From positions 62,001-126,000 of the forward strand of contig NZ_BMTW01000017.1 in assembly GCF_014649875.1 (NCBI RefSeq): a stretch of DNA of 64,000 nucleotides, in the 5' to 3' direction. Shown here in pieces: positions 17,160 through 26,112 of this stretch. This stretch comes from Streptomyces rubiginosohelvolus. Its GTDB lineage: Bacteria; Actinomycetota; Actinomycetes; Streptomycetales; Streptomycetaceae. The notes under the pieces are model-generated. The model saw only the letters and a list, made by a program, of their open reading frames with translations, made no database searches and was not told where the DNA came from. The number at the start of each line of letters is the position of its first letter. Position 1 is the stretch's first letter. Position numbers and translations under genes: made by a program.

Positions 17160-18584
17160 CTACACCTCGACCGTCTCCCCCTCCGGCTCGCCCTCCTCCT
17201 CCGGTGCCTCGGCTGCCTCGGTCGCCTCGGCGAGGAACCCCGGCAGCCACTCCTCCAGCTCTTCGCGCATCCGGACCGTCGCACCGAGCTGGCACAGCAC
17301 CCCGATCGTGCTGAGCGTCACCCGGTGTATGAGGACATAGGACGGGGGGAGGTTCAGCTGCCGGCCGAGCTGATGGGCGGGGGAGCGCGGGTCCGCCACC
17401 CGGGCCGCCTGGTCACGGATCCAGCTCCGGGTGAAGGCGAACTCCTCCGCCTGCGTGGGCTCGATCATCGGAAGCAGATAGTCGAGGACCTCGTCCGGGT
17501 CCAGGTCGATCGACTCCTTCACGAAGTTCTCTTCGCGCAGCAGCTCGTACACCCCGGCCGCGTCGCCCTCCATCGCCATCCTCAGGGAGTCGCCGATGGT
17601 CTGCGGCAGCCCGCCCGGAAGCCGGTCGACCGTGCCGAAGTCCAGCACCCCCAGCCGCCACGAACCGGCCGAGGCGTCTTCCTCCTCCGGATGCTCCGCG
17701 TCCCGGGCCGGGGGCAGCAGGCGGAAGTTCCCCGGATGCGGGTCGGCGTGCAACAGCCCGGTGCGTGCCGGACCGGAGAAGAGGAAGCGGGCCAGCAGCT
17801 GCCCTGCGCGGTCCCGCTGCTCCGCCGTACCCTCCACGATCACCTCGGACAGCGGGATCCCGTCGATCCACTCCGTCACCAGCACCTGATCGGCCTGGTG
17901 CACCACCTGGGGGATCACCACATCCGGGTCGTCCGCGAACTCCGCCGCGTGCTCCCGCTGCGCCTGCGCCTCCAGCTCGTAGTCCAGCTCCTCCGACACC
18001 CGGTCGCGCAGCTCCTTGATCAACGGCTTGATGTCCACCCCCGGGACCAGCGGACCGAGCAGCCGGGCGAAGCGGCTGAGCTGGGCGAGGTCGGAGAGCA
18101 ACGCCTCGCCCGCCCCGGGGTACTGCACCTTCACCGCGACGACGCGGCCGTCGTGCCACACCCCACGGTGCACCTGTCCGATCGAGGCGGCAGCCGCCGG
18201 CGTGTCCTCGAACTCCAGGAAGTACTCCCGCCAGTCCTCCCCGATCCGTTCCGCGAGCACCCCGTGGACCGTGCGCGCGGGCAGCGGCGGCGCGGCCTCC
18301 TGCAGCTTGGTCAGCGCGGCCCGGTAGGGGCCGGCGATCTCCTCGGGGAGCGCCGACTCGAAGACCGAGAGGGCCTGGCCCAGCTTCATGGCCCCGCCCT
18401 TCAGCTCACCCAGGGTCTTGAACAGCTGGTCCGCCGTGCGCTGCTGCACCTCACGGGCGACCAGCTCGGCCGACTTCCCGCCGATCCGCTTGCCCAGACC
18501 CCAGGTGGCACGGCCGGCGAAGCCCAGCGGAAGCGCGGCCAGCTTGGCCGTACGCGTAACCGCCTTCCGGGGAAGATCAGACAT
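17160..18584 (-). CDS. ABC1/UbiB-family atypical kinase (AarF-like)
   Basis: 474 residues from ATG 18584. ABC1 signatures: AMKLGQ (65-70, the KxGQ motif unique to the family), the Ala-rich loop AAASIGQVH (about 130), VAVKVQYPG (ATP-binding Lys), LLHADPHPGNF (catalytic loop) and GVLDFGTVD (metal-binding DFG). The family regulates isoprenoid-quinone or lipid metabolism by ATPase activity; this lineage makes menaquinone, so the exact substrate is unknown. The C-terminal tail is acidic. It lies 65 nt downstream of the ThiF-like gene, probably as one operon; the counterpart Rv3197 also sits beside whiB7. Confidence 0.9.
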   Translation of the reverse strand: MSDLPRKAVTRTAKLAALPLGFAGRATWGLGKRIGGKSAELVAREVQQRTADQLFKTLGELKGGAMKLGQALSVFESALPEEIAGPYRAALTKLQEAAPPLPARTVHGVLAERIGEDWREYFLEFEDTPAAAASIGQVHRGVWHDGRVVAVKVQYPGAGEALLSDLAQLSRFARLLGPLVPGVDIKPLIKELRDRVSEELDYELEAQAQREHAAEFADDPDVVIPQVVHQADQVLVTEWIDGIPLSEVIVEGTAEQRDRAGQLLARFLFSGPARTGLLHADPHPGNFRLLPPARDAEHPEEEDASAGSWRLGVLDFGTVDRLPGGLPQTIGDSLRMAMEGDAAGVYELLREENFVKESIDLDPDEVLDYLLPMIEPTQAEEFAFTRSWIRDQAARVADPRSPAHQLGRQLNLPPSYVLIHRVTLSTIGVLCQLGATVRMREELEEWLPGFLAEATEAAEAPEEEGEPEGETVEV

Positions 18585-18649
18585 GTGCCCCTCCAGTTCC
18601 CAGACTGCCGTGCCGCTCGGGCCTGAAGGTGTCCCTCCGGCGCCGACGG

Positions 18650-19774
18650 TCACCCCGCCATTGTGTCCTGCGCCGGAACGCCACCGAAGACCCGTGTCCC
18701 CGCACCGCCCCCGGCGGCCCCGCAGGAGCAGTCCGCATGCGGGCCGATCTGCTCGGAACGCCAGTCCAGCAGGGGGAGAGCGGCCTCCCAGCGGGTTCCG
18801 GTACAGGCGGGGAGATCCCCGTCAAGGAACGCCAGGGCATGCGCCGCTGCCAGACCCGCGACCGCTGTGGCGAGCCCCAGATCGCAGGCCGGCACCGCTC
18901 CGCGCCGCCCGGAACGCCACTGCGCCAGCATCCGGGGCCACTGCGGATCCCGGTCCGCACGGTGCAGCTCCAGGCACCCCGCGCAGCCGGTGCCGCCGGG
19001 CAGGACGAGCGGCCCGACCACCCCGGTGGCCTCGATCACTCCCGCATAGAGATGGGGAGTGCCCGACGCGATCCAGGGACCCGCGGTGTCCGTGACCGGT
19101 GCGTACACCGCGAGGCCGTCCCGGGGGGCGACGACGATCAGGGACAGGCCGGGCTCCCCGGTGCTCTCCGCCGGGCCGGACCCCGGCGCCGAGCGGCGGA
19201 CGAGCCGGCGGGCCGCCACATCGCGCCGTTCCCCCACGGACGCGGGAGGGAGGCCCCCGGGCGCCACGTCCCAGGGCTCGGCCCGGCCCCCGTCGAGCAC
19301 TTCCACATGCCCCACCCCCGCACCGGAGAGCACGGAGGCGATGGACGCCCCGACCCGGCCCGCACCCCGCACCTGGACCCGCATCGCCCGCCGGGCCTCC
19401 ATCCGGCGCAGCCCGCCGCCCGGCTCGGGCCGTACGACCGACAGCGAAGCCACGTCGGGACGCTGGCGGTCCATCACTTCGGCACGGCGGCGCAGCACAT
19501 CGGCCTGTGGGCCGGCCGACCTCGGGTCGTCGAGGAGCCCGGCCTCCGCCAACCGACCGAGGAGAACGTCCATATGACGTTCCGACAGGTCCAGTGCGCG
19601 CGCCTCCTCGTACAGCAGCGGCAGTCCACGCGTGCCGTCGAGCAGTTCCAGGAAGCTCCCCGTGGCGATGTCCACCGGTCCGAGCGTCACGGCATGCGCG
19701 GGTGTCACACCGAACTGCACGGTGTTCCGTCCGCGCCAGGCGCGACGCAGTGCGGGCTTCAGCATCGGATACAT
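18650..19774 (-). CDS. ThiF/E1-like adenylyltransferase-fold protein
   Basis: 374 residues from ATG 19774 (GGGGGAG ribosome site). The N-terminal 150 residues form an HTH-like or winged leader-binding region (DLSERHMDVLLGRLAEAGLL). The central part is a Rossmann domain VRGAGRVGASIASVLSGAGV followed by VEVLDGG, as in E1/ThiF proteins. Downstream are GTGCAGCLELHRADR (CxxC) and a C-terminal CSCG. ThiF-fold enzymes adenylate a protein or peptide carboxylate; homologues occur in azole-peptide pathways, but no precursor or YcaO gene is visible here. It precedes the ABC1-like kinase on the same strand. The fold is confident; activity and substrate are unknown. Confidence 0.8.
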   Translation of the reverse strand: MYPMLKPALRRAWRGRNTVQFGVTPAHAVTLGPVDIATGSFLELLDGTRGLPLLYEEARALDLSERHMDVLLGRLAEAGLLDDPRSAGPQADVLRRRAEVMDRQRPDVASLSVVRPEPGGGLRRMEARRAMRVQVRGAGRVGASIASVLSGAGVGHVEVLDGGRAEPWDVAPGGLPPASVGERRDVAARRLVRRSAPGSGPAESTGEPGLSLIVVAPRDGLAVYAPVTDTAGPWIASGTPHLYAGVIEATGVVGPLVLPGGTGCAGCLELHRADRDPQWPRMLAQWRSGRRGAVPACDLGLATAVAGLAAAHALAFLDGDLPACTGTRWEAALPLLDWRSEQIGPHADCSCGAAGGGAGTRVFGGVPAQDTMAG

Positions 19775-20009
19775 GACTTCTCCCCCCCGGGAAATGCCAC
19801 GGGCACGGGTGCGCCCGCGGACCTGCTGATCCGCGGAACTTCGGATCTTTCCGCCCTTTCCGCAGGACCACCGCCAGAATGCGGGCCCGCCCCGAACCGT
19901 GCGCGGAGTTGTCCACAGGCGCGGGCTGTTCATCGGGTAATCCGGGGATTGCGGTCGAACCGTTCCCCGGGGCGGGACTTCTTTCCCGGACAGCGGGTAA
20001 CGTCGTGGC

Positions 20010-20633
20010 GTGCCCGCCGACCCCTCGTACGGCTCCGCCGGGGAGACCCCCGCGCGCAGCGCCGGAAGCCATCAGCGCAGCGCGGCAGCCCATCCGGCCC
20101 GCGCTTCGGCGACGAGCGCGGTCGAGGTCCGCCGGAGCACCCGGCGGAGGAAGTCGGTCTCCGCCTACCGCGAGGGCGACCGCACCATCGTGCTCATCCC
20201 CGCCCGGATGTCGCAGGCGGAGGAGCGGCGCTGGGTGGGCGTGATGCTCGACAAGCTCGCCGCCCAGGAGAGCAAGCGCCACCTGGGCGACACCGAGCTC
20301 ACGGAGCGTGCCGCCCGGCTGTCCGCCCAGTATTTCGACGGTCGTGCCAGGCCCGCGTCGGTGCGCTGGGTGACCAACCAGAACACCCGCTGGGGCTCGT
20401 GCACCCCCGCCGAGGGCAGCATCAGACTCTCGCACCGGCTGCAGGGCATGCCGGAGTACGTCGTCGACTACGTGCTCCTCCACGAGCTGGCGCATCTGCT
20501 CGTTCCCGGACACGGCCCGGAGTTCTGGCGGCTGCTGGAGGCGTATCCGCGCACCGAGCGCGCCCGGGGGTTCCTGGAGGGCGTGGTGGCGGCCGAGCGG
20601 CTGCCGCAGCTGCCCGCCGACCGCGACGAGTGA
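20010..20633 (+). CDS. YgjP/SprT-like zinc metallopeptidase (M48, DUF45)
   Basis: 207 residues from GTG 20010. The conserved core begins near residue 45 (VRRSTRRRKSVSAYREGDRT) and includes WGSCTPAEGSIRLSHRL and the zinc motif HELAHLLVPGHGPEFW (HExxH plus a third His), typical of YgjP-type putative metal-dependent hydrolases. The N-terminal 40 residues are low-complexity and may be over-extended. It is cytosolic with no signal peptide. It is divergent from the ThiF gene. The protease fold is well supported; substrates are not known. Confidence 0.85.
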   Translation: MPADPSYGSAGETPARSAGSHQRSAAAHPARASATSAVEVRRSTRRRKSVSAYREGDRTIVLIPARMSQAEERRWVGVMLDKLAAQESKRHLGDTELTERAARLSAQYFDGRARPASVRWVTNQNTRWGSCTPAEGSIRLSHRLQGMPEYVVDYVLLHELAHLLVPGHGPEFWRLLEAYPRTERARGFLEGVVAAERLPQLPADRDE

Positions 20634-20754
20634 TCCGAGGTCATTCGCGTTCGTCGATTCTGTACCGGGTGTGTACCGGCTTGGTCCGATCTCGTTGTTT
20701 GCGGTTAGCCTGACGCGACGCATTTACCTTCGGGATGGGGGACGGTCGTTACGC

Positions 20755-22389
20755 ATGGCCAGGGAATTCCAACGCGGCCACAAGGCCAAGATCAGTGATC
20801 TCACGGCAGGGACGGATCTGTACGTAGGCGTGCAGATCGCCGCTCCGGGGCTGACTTTCGACATCAGCTGCTTCGGTCTCGACGCCAACGAGCAGCTCTC
20901 CGACGACCGGTACTTCATCTTCTTCAACCAGCCGAAATCGCCCGAGGAGTCCATCCAGCTCCTGGGCGCGCAGTCCGGTGACACCGAGTCCTTCCGCGTC
21001 ACGCTCGACCGCATCCCGGCAGCCATCCAGAAGCTCTCCTTCACCGCGACGCTCGACGGCGCCGGGCAGATGTCGCAGATCGGCCCGGGGTACATCCGGA
21101 TCGTCGCGGGCGGCGAGGAAGTGGTGCGGTACTCCTTCACCGGATCGGAGTTCACCACCGAGCGCGCGGTGATGCTCGGCGACTTCTATCTGAAGGACGT
21201 CTGGCGTTTCGCCGCCGTCGGGCAGGGCTTCGACGGCGGTCTCGACGCGCTCCTGAAGAACTTCGGCGGCGAGGTCGCCGAGGAAGAGGCACCGCCCGCT
21301 CCGGCGGCAGCCGCCCCGGGATTCGCCCCGCCGGCCCAGGCCACCGCGCCCCCGTCCTTCGGCGCGCCGGCCGCCCCGTCCGCGCCCCAGGCCCCGCAGC
21401 CCGCCCCGTCCTTCGGTGCCCCGTCCGCGCCCACGCCGCCGCCCGCGCCGCAGCAGCCGGTGCACACGGCACCGACCATCGCCGCCCCGCTGGCACCGCA
21501 GGCCCCCGTGCCTCCGCAGGCGCCCCAGGCCCCGTCCCCGTACGGCCAGCCGCAGCAGCCGCAGTTCGGCCAGGTCCCGGGCCAGGCCGCCCCGCCCGCC
21601 GCTCCCTTCGGCCAGCAGGCCCCCGCTCCCTACGGTCAGCCCGCACCGGCCCCGTACGGTCAGCAGCCCCCCGGCTCCATGCCCCCGGGCGCCCCGCAGG
21701 GTGTGCCCCAGGGCGTGCCGGCCACGGGCGCGGGTCTTGAGGCAGCCCTCCGGCCGTACAAGGAGACTGCGACCGGGCAGCGCTGGACCCCGCAGAACCA
21801 GCAGCTCATGCGGGTCGACCTGACCATGGGCGGAGCCGGAGTCCTGGCCCGCCAGGGCAGCATGGTGATGTATCAGGGCAAGGTGGACTTCGGCTACAAG
21901 AGCGCCGGATTCGTCGGCCGCGCCGTGGGCAACGCCACCGGCCAGGAGATGCAGCTGATGCGCTGTACCGGCCGCGGCCAGGTCTTCCTCGCCGAGGAGG
22001 GCTCGCACCTGCACCCGATCGAGCTGCAGGGCGACGGCATCTGCGTCTCCGCCGAGAACGTCCTCGCCTTCGACGAGTCCCTCCAGTACGAGGTGCGCAG
22101 GGTCGAGGGCCACGGCATCCCCGGCGGCGCGCTGTTCACGATGCTGTTCCAGGGCACCGGCACCGTGGTCGTGAAGACCCACGGCACCCCGGTGGTCCTG
22201 CCGGTCACGCCCACCACGTTCGCCGACTGCAACGCGGTGGTCGCCTGGTCGGCCGCCTCCCAGGTGATCGTCTCCAGCCAGGTCCGGCTGCGCCGCAACG
22301 CGTACCCCGGACACAGCGGCGAGACCGTGAACCTCCAGTTCCGGGGAGCCCCCGGCAACTTCATCGTCGTCCAGCCCTACGAGGTCTGA
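20755..22389 (+). CDS. TerD-AIM24 fusion protein
   Basis: 544 residues from ATG 20755. Residues 1-175 are a TerD domain (LTAGTDLYVGVQI, FDISCFGLDANEQLSDDRY, FFNQPKSPEESIQL), the calcium-binding fold of tellurite/stress-resistance loci. Residues about 178-322 are a Pro/Ala/Gln-rich linker with repeated PYGQ and FGAP units. Residues about 325-544 are an AIM24 domain (VMYQGKVDF, HLHPIELQGDGICVSAENVL). AIM24 is a beta-structured family with no fixed bacterial function. Two further AIM24 genes follow at 11 and 19 nt spacing. A membrane- or envelope-stress role together with Ter proteins is inference only. Confidence 0.88.
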   Translation: MAREFQRGHKAKISDLTAGTDLYVGVQIAAPGLTFDISCFGLDANEQLSDDRYFIFFNQPKSPEESIQLLGAQSGDTESFRVTLDRIPAAIQKLSFTATLDGAGQMSQIGPGYIRIVAGGEEVVRYSFTGSEFTTERAVMLGDFYLKDVWRFAAVGQGFDGGLDALLKNFGGEVAEEEAPPAPAAAAPGFAPPAQATAPPSFGAPAAPSAPQAPQPAPSFGAPSAPTPPPAPQQPVHTAPTIAAPLAPQAPVPPQAPQAPSPYGQPQQPQFGQVPGQAAPPAAPFGQQAPAPYGQPAPAPYGQQPPGSMPPGAPQGVPQGVPATGAGLEAALRPYKETATGQRWTPQNQQLMRVDLTMGGAGVLARQGSMVMYQGKVDFGYKSAGFVGRAVGNATGQEMQLMRCTGRGQVFLAEEGSHLHPIELQGDGICVSAENVLAFDESLQYEVRRVEGHGIPGGALFTMLFQGTGTVVVKTHGTPVVLPVTPTTFADCNAVVAWSAASQVIVSSQVRLRRNAYPGHSGETVNLQFRGAPGNFIVVQPYEV

Positions 22390-22400
22390 GGGAGCCCGTC

Positions 22401-23081
22401 ATGAACCAGCAACTCGCGGGCTTCGCCCCGACCCCCGTCACGGCCCGAATGGAGAACCACGGCAGGACCATGCTCAAGGTCGCCATGGCCTCCGGGCAGG
22501 ACCTCTTCGCACGCACCGGCTCGATGGTCGCGTACGAGGGCTTCATCCAGTACGAACCCAACCCGCCCGCCGCCCGGCAGATCGCCTCACAGTGGATCAC
22601 CGGCGAGGGCGCACCCGTCATGAAGTGCTCCGGCGACGGGCTGCTCTACCTCGCCGACTACGGCGCCGACGTGGTCGTCATCAACCTCAACAACGACTCC
22701 ATCTCCGTCAACGGCACCAACCTCCTCGCCTTCGACGCCCACCTCACCTGGGGCGTCGAGAAGGTCAAGGGGCTCGCCAAGTTCGCCGGACAGGGCCTGT
22801 GGAACGTCGTCGTCCAGGGCACCGGATGGGTCGCCATCACCTCCCGGGGCACCCCGATCGTCGTCGACTGCGGACGCGGCGAGGACGAGACGTACGTCGA
22901 CCCGGACGCGCTCGTCGCCTGGTCCCCGAACCTCAAGGTGAAGGGCAAGCGCAGCTTCAAGGCGGGCTCGCTGATCGGACGGGGCAGCGGCGAGGCGTAC
23001 CAGATGGCCTTCTCCGGCCAGGGCATCGTCGTCGTCCAGCCGAGCGAGGACAGCACGGACCGTCTGCGGATCCGGAACTGA
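22401..23081 (+). CDS. AIM24-family protein (second of the trio)
   Basis: 226 residues from ATG 22401, with GAGGGAG upstream. A single AIM24 domain: SMVAYEGFIQYEPNPP, KCSGDGLLYLADYGADVVVI and GQGLWNVVVQGTGWVAI, closing with SGQGIVVVQPSED. It is acidic-neutral, with no signal peptide or membrane helix. It lies 11 nt after the TerD-AIM24 fusion and is surely cotranscribed. It probably assembles with its neighbours, but this is inferred from the operon only. Confidence 0.88.
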   Translation: MNQQLAGFAPTPVTARMENHGRTMLKVAMASGQDLFARTGSMVAYEGFIQYEPNPPAARQIASQWITGEGAPVMKCSGDGLLYLADYGADVVVINLNNDSISVNGTNLLAFDAHLTWGVEKVKGLAKFAGQGLWNVVVQGTGWVAITSRGTPIVVDCGRGEDETYVDPDALVAWSPNLKVKGKRSFKAGSLIGRGSGEAYQMAFSGQGIVVVQPSEDSTDRLRIRN

Positions 23082-23100
23082 CGGGGAGGGAGAACACATC

Positions 23101-23856
23101 ATGCAGAGTCCGCTTTTCAGCTACACCGAGCAGCAGACCCAGGACCGGTACGCGATCCAGAACCCGCAGCTCCTGCGGGTCTCGCTGACCGGCCACGACG
23201 ACATCCTCGCCCGCAAGGGCGCGATGGTCGCCTACCAGGGCCTGATGGACTTCGACGGGGAATACCAGTCGCGGAACCAGCGCAACGCCCGCGCGCGCAC
23301 CGGCGAGGGCCTCGACCTGATGCGCGTGTCCGGTCAGGGCACCGTCTACCTCGCCAACCTCGCGCAGTACATCCACGTCGTGGACGTCGACCGTGAGGGG
23401 ATGACCGTGGACAGCTCCTACGTCCTCGCGCTCGACTCCTCGCTGCACACCGAGGTCATCGCGGTCGACAGCCAGTACGGCATCTCCGGCAGCGGCAAGT
23501 ACCAGCTCAACATCTCCGGCTCGGGCAAGGTCGCCCTCATGACCTCGGGCCAGCCGCTGATGATGCAGGTCACGCCCGAAAAGTACGTCAACGTCGACGC
23601 GGACGCGATCGTCGCCTGGTCCAGCTCCCTGCGGGTGCAGATGCAGGCCCAGACGCACTCCTCCGGCGTCTTCAGGCGTCGGGGCAACACGGGGGAGGGC
23701 TGGGAGCTGAGCTTCCTCGGCCAGGGCTTCGCCCTGGTCCAGCCGAGCGAGGTCATGCCTCCGCAGAACGCCCAGATCGGCCAGGGCGCCCGTGCCCAGT
23801 TCGGCATGGGCCAGCAGGGCTCCCACGGCCAGAACCAGAACAACGCCTGGAACTGA
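23101..23856 (+). CDS. AIM24-family protein (third of the trio)
   Basis: 251 residues from ATG 23101, with GGGGAGGG upstream. An AIM24 domain with the same landmarks as its paralogue (GAMVAYQGLMDFDGE, VSGQGTVYLANLAQYIHVV, SGSGKVALMTSGQP, LGQGFALVQPSE), followed by a Gln/Gly/Asn-rich tail of about 25 residues. The three AIM24 domains differ enough in sequence to suggest an old triplication. The operon ends at the hairpin 23889-23921. Confidence 0.88.
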   Translation: MQSPLFSYTEQQTQDRYAIQNPQLLRVSLTGHDDILARKGAMVAYQGLMDFDGEYQSRNQRNARARTGEGLDLMRVSGQGTVYLANLAQYIHVVDVDREGMTVDSSYVLALDSSLHTEVIAVDSQYGISGSGKYQLNISGSGKVALMTSGQPLMMQVTPEKYVNVDADAIVAWSSSLRVQMQAQTHSSGVFRRRGNTGEGWELSFLGQGFALVQPSEVMPPQNAQIGQGARAQFGMGQQGSHGQNQNNAWN

Positions 23857-23888
23857 CCGGCACCGCGCGGGTCCGGCGGACCACAGCG

Positions 23889-23921
23889 GTAAGGGGCGGC
23901 CTCCGGGAGGCCGCCCCTTAC
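23889..23921. terminator. Bidirectional hairpin terminator
   Basis: GTAAGGGGCGGCCT pairs with AGGCCGCCCCTTAC (14 bp, 5-nt loop) between the convergent AIM24 operon and the NUDIX gene. Confidence 0.85.
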
Positions 23922-23943
23922 GCACATCGCCTGCCGCCCGCCG

Positions 23944-24492
23944 CTACAGCCGGGCCCGCGTCGCCTCCAGCAACCGGACGACCGAGTCGTCGGCCACGTC
24001 GGGCACCTCCTCGTAGCCGAACCAGCGCAGCTCGAGGGACTCCTCGCTGATCCGCTCCGCCGCCCCGGCCGGGGCCAGCGCGGCGTATTGCACATCGAGG
24101 TGCCAGTTGCAGGGGGACGGAATCGGGTGCCGGTCCAGCCGGACCGGTCCGCCGGGCAGCAGGGTGAGCCCCGCGATGCCGGACTCCTCCGTCGCCTCCC
24201 GGAGCGCCGCCGCCTCCAGGGTGGCGTCCTGCTCCTCACAGTGGCCGCCCATCTGCAGCCACATCCGCAGCTTCCGGTGCAGGGTCAGCAGCACCTTCCC
24301 GCGCTCCGGATCGATCACCAGGGCGCTGGCCGTCACATGCCCGGCGCCGCACGCCTTCCACATGCCGTCGTCGTGGCGTGCCAGGTGGTCCAGGTAGGCC
24401 TGACGCAGCTCAGCCTGGTCACCGTGCGCGTCCTCGGGGCCCTCGGGGGCGTACCCCTTCAGTACGAGAACGGCGTCATCGTGCAGGCTCAC
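23944..24492 (-). CDS. NUDIX hydrolase
   Basis: 182 residues from GTG 24490-24492, whose first bases overlap the stop of the upstream DUF2342 gene (GTGA). Nudix box GGHCEEQDATLEAAALREAT followed by EESG matches Gx5Ex7REUxEExGU. It hydrolyses a nucleoside-diphosphate-linked compound; the substrate is not readable. The N-terminal 45 residues are helical and precede the fold. Translation is likely coupled to the upstream gene. Confidence 0.88.
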   Translation of the reverse strand: MSLHDDAVLVLKGYAPEGPEDAHGDQAELRQAYLDHLARHDDGMWKACGAGHVTASALVIDPERGKVLLTLHRKLRMWLQMGGHCEEQDATLEAAALREATEESGIAGLTLLPGGPVRLDRHPIPSPCNWHLDVQYAALAPAGAAERISEESLELRWFGYEEVPDVADDSVVRLLEATRARL

Positions 24493-25922
24493 TGCTCGGG
24501 GCCGCCCTTGCCGTCTTCCTTGCCCTCATCGCCCTCATTGCTCTCGGAGGGCTTCTGCGGGCCCTTCGCCGCCTCGCCGAGCATCTTGTCCAGCTCGGAG
24601 AAGTCGGCCTGCTCGTGGTGGACGAAGCCGTCCGGGTCGTCCAGGTCGTGGGCGGTCGGCAGCATGTCCGGGTGGGCCCAGAGCGCGTCCCGGCCCTCCA
24701 GACCCCGGGCGTCCGCGAGCGAGGCCCACAGGCGCGAGGCGTCCCGCAGCCGGCGCGGGCGCAGCTGGAGACCGATGAGCGTGGCGAACGTCTGCTCGGC
24801 CGGACCACCGGAGGCGCGACGCCGGCGCATCGTCTCGCGCAGCGCGTCGGACGAGGTCAGCCGGGACTTCGCGGCCTCGTGGACCACCGCGTCCACCCAG
24901 CCCTCCACCAGCGCGAGAGCCGTCTCCAGACGGGCCAGGGACGCCTTCTGCTCGGGCGTGTCCTCGGGCTGGAACATGCCCTGCTGAAGGGCGTCCTGCA
25001 GCTGCTCCGGCTGCGAGGGGTCGAACTGGCCGACGACGTCCTCCAGCTTGCTGGTGTCGACCTTGATCCCGCGCGCATACGCCTCGACGGCACCGAACAG
25101 ATGCGACCGCAGCCACGGCACATGGGCGAAGAGCCGCTGGTGAGCGGCCTCGCGCAGGGCCAGATACAGCCGGACCTCCTCCTGCGGGACGCTGAGGTCC
25201 TTGCCGAACCGCTCCACGTTCAGCGGGAGGAGCGCGGCTTTGCCCGCAGGGCCGAGCGGCAGCCCGATGTCGGTGGAACCGACCACCTCACCGGCCAGCG
25301 TGCCCACGGCCTGCCCGATCTGCTGGCCGAACATGGCGCCGCCCATCGACCGCATCATGCCGATCAGCGGGCCCGCCATGGCCTGCATCTCCTCGGGCAG
25401 CACGTCGCCCATCGCCAGGCCCACCCGCTCGGCCACCGGGTCGACCAGCTGCTGCCAGGCCGGCAGCGTCGCCTCGACCCACTCCGCGCGGCTCCACGCC
25501 ACGGTGGAGACCGAACCGGAGGGCATCGACGTCACACCGTCCAGCCAGAGGTCCGCCAGGCGCAGCGCCTCGTCGACCGACGTGCGCTCCGACGGGCCGA
25601 CGCTGGCGTCCTTCGTGCCGTCCGGGGTGCCCTGCGACACCGTCTGGCGGGCGATCTGCTTGGCCATGTCCCAGTTCACGGGACCGCCCTCGTAGCTCAG
25701 CATCTGGCCGAGCTGCTGGAAGGCCGCGCCGAGATCGTTCGGATTCATCGAGCCGAACATTGCGGCGAACGGGTTGTCCCCGCCCGCCCCCGGCCCGAAA
25801 CCGAACGGGTTTCCCATCCCGCCCGCGCTCTGCCCACCTTCGGTGGGGTCCTTCTTCTTGCCCTCGTCGCCGTTCTCCGGCTCCTCCGGCGGAAGGCCGA
25901 ATCCGAATGGGGTGTCACTCAC
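24489..25922 (-). CDS. DUF2342 (zinc-metalloprotease-like, TIGR03624) protein
   Basis: 477 residues from GTG 25922. The N-terminus is Gly/Phe-rich and low in complexity (MSDTPFGFGLPPEEP); the rest matches the DUF2342 family, as in Rv3195 of M. tuberculosis: SVGPSERTSVDEALRLADLW, LREAAHQRLFAHVPWLRSHL (about 255) and ALVEGWVDAVVHEA (about 342). Some relatives have an HExxH metal site here; this one has RExxH and EGWVD, so catalysis is doubtful. Cotranscribed with the NUDIX gene. Cytosolic; function unknown. Confidence 0.85.
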   Translation of the reverse strand: MSDTPFGFGLPPEEPENGDEGKKKDPTEGGQSAGGMGNPFGFGPGAGGDNPFAAMFGSMNPNDLGAAFQQLGQMLSYEGGPVNWDMAKQIARQTVSQGTPDGTKDASVGPSERTSVDEALRLADLWLDGVTSMPSGSVSTVAWSRAEWVEATLPAWQQLVDPVAERVGLAMGDVLPEEMQAMAGPLIGMMRSMGGAMFGQQIGQAVGTLAGEVVGSTDIGLPLGPAGKAALLPLNVERFGKDLSVPQEEVRLYLALREAAHQRLFAHVPWLRSHLFGAVEAYARGIKVDTSKLEDVVGQFDPSQPEQLQDALQQGMFQPEDTPEQKASLARLETALALVEGWVDAVVHEAAKSRLTSSDALRETMRRRRASGGPAEQTFATLIGLQLRPRRLRDASRLWASLADARGLEGRDALWAHPDMLPTAHDLDDPDGFVHHEQADFSELDKMLGEAAKGPQKPSESNEGDEGKEDGKGGPEQ

Positions 25923-26112
25923 GGGTTTCCTCGGCTCGTAGGGCCGCCGGCTCGAACCGACGGCGACTGCCCGACATCACCATCCAGCGTAGACACCACG
26001 CCCGCTTCGGGCCTCAGTGCTCCGCCGACTCCCGGCCTGCGGCAGGATGGACGCCACCTGGTACGTACGCGTCATTCGGGTACGTACTGAAGACAACCGC
26101 TGGAGACGCCCG

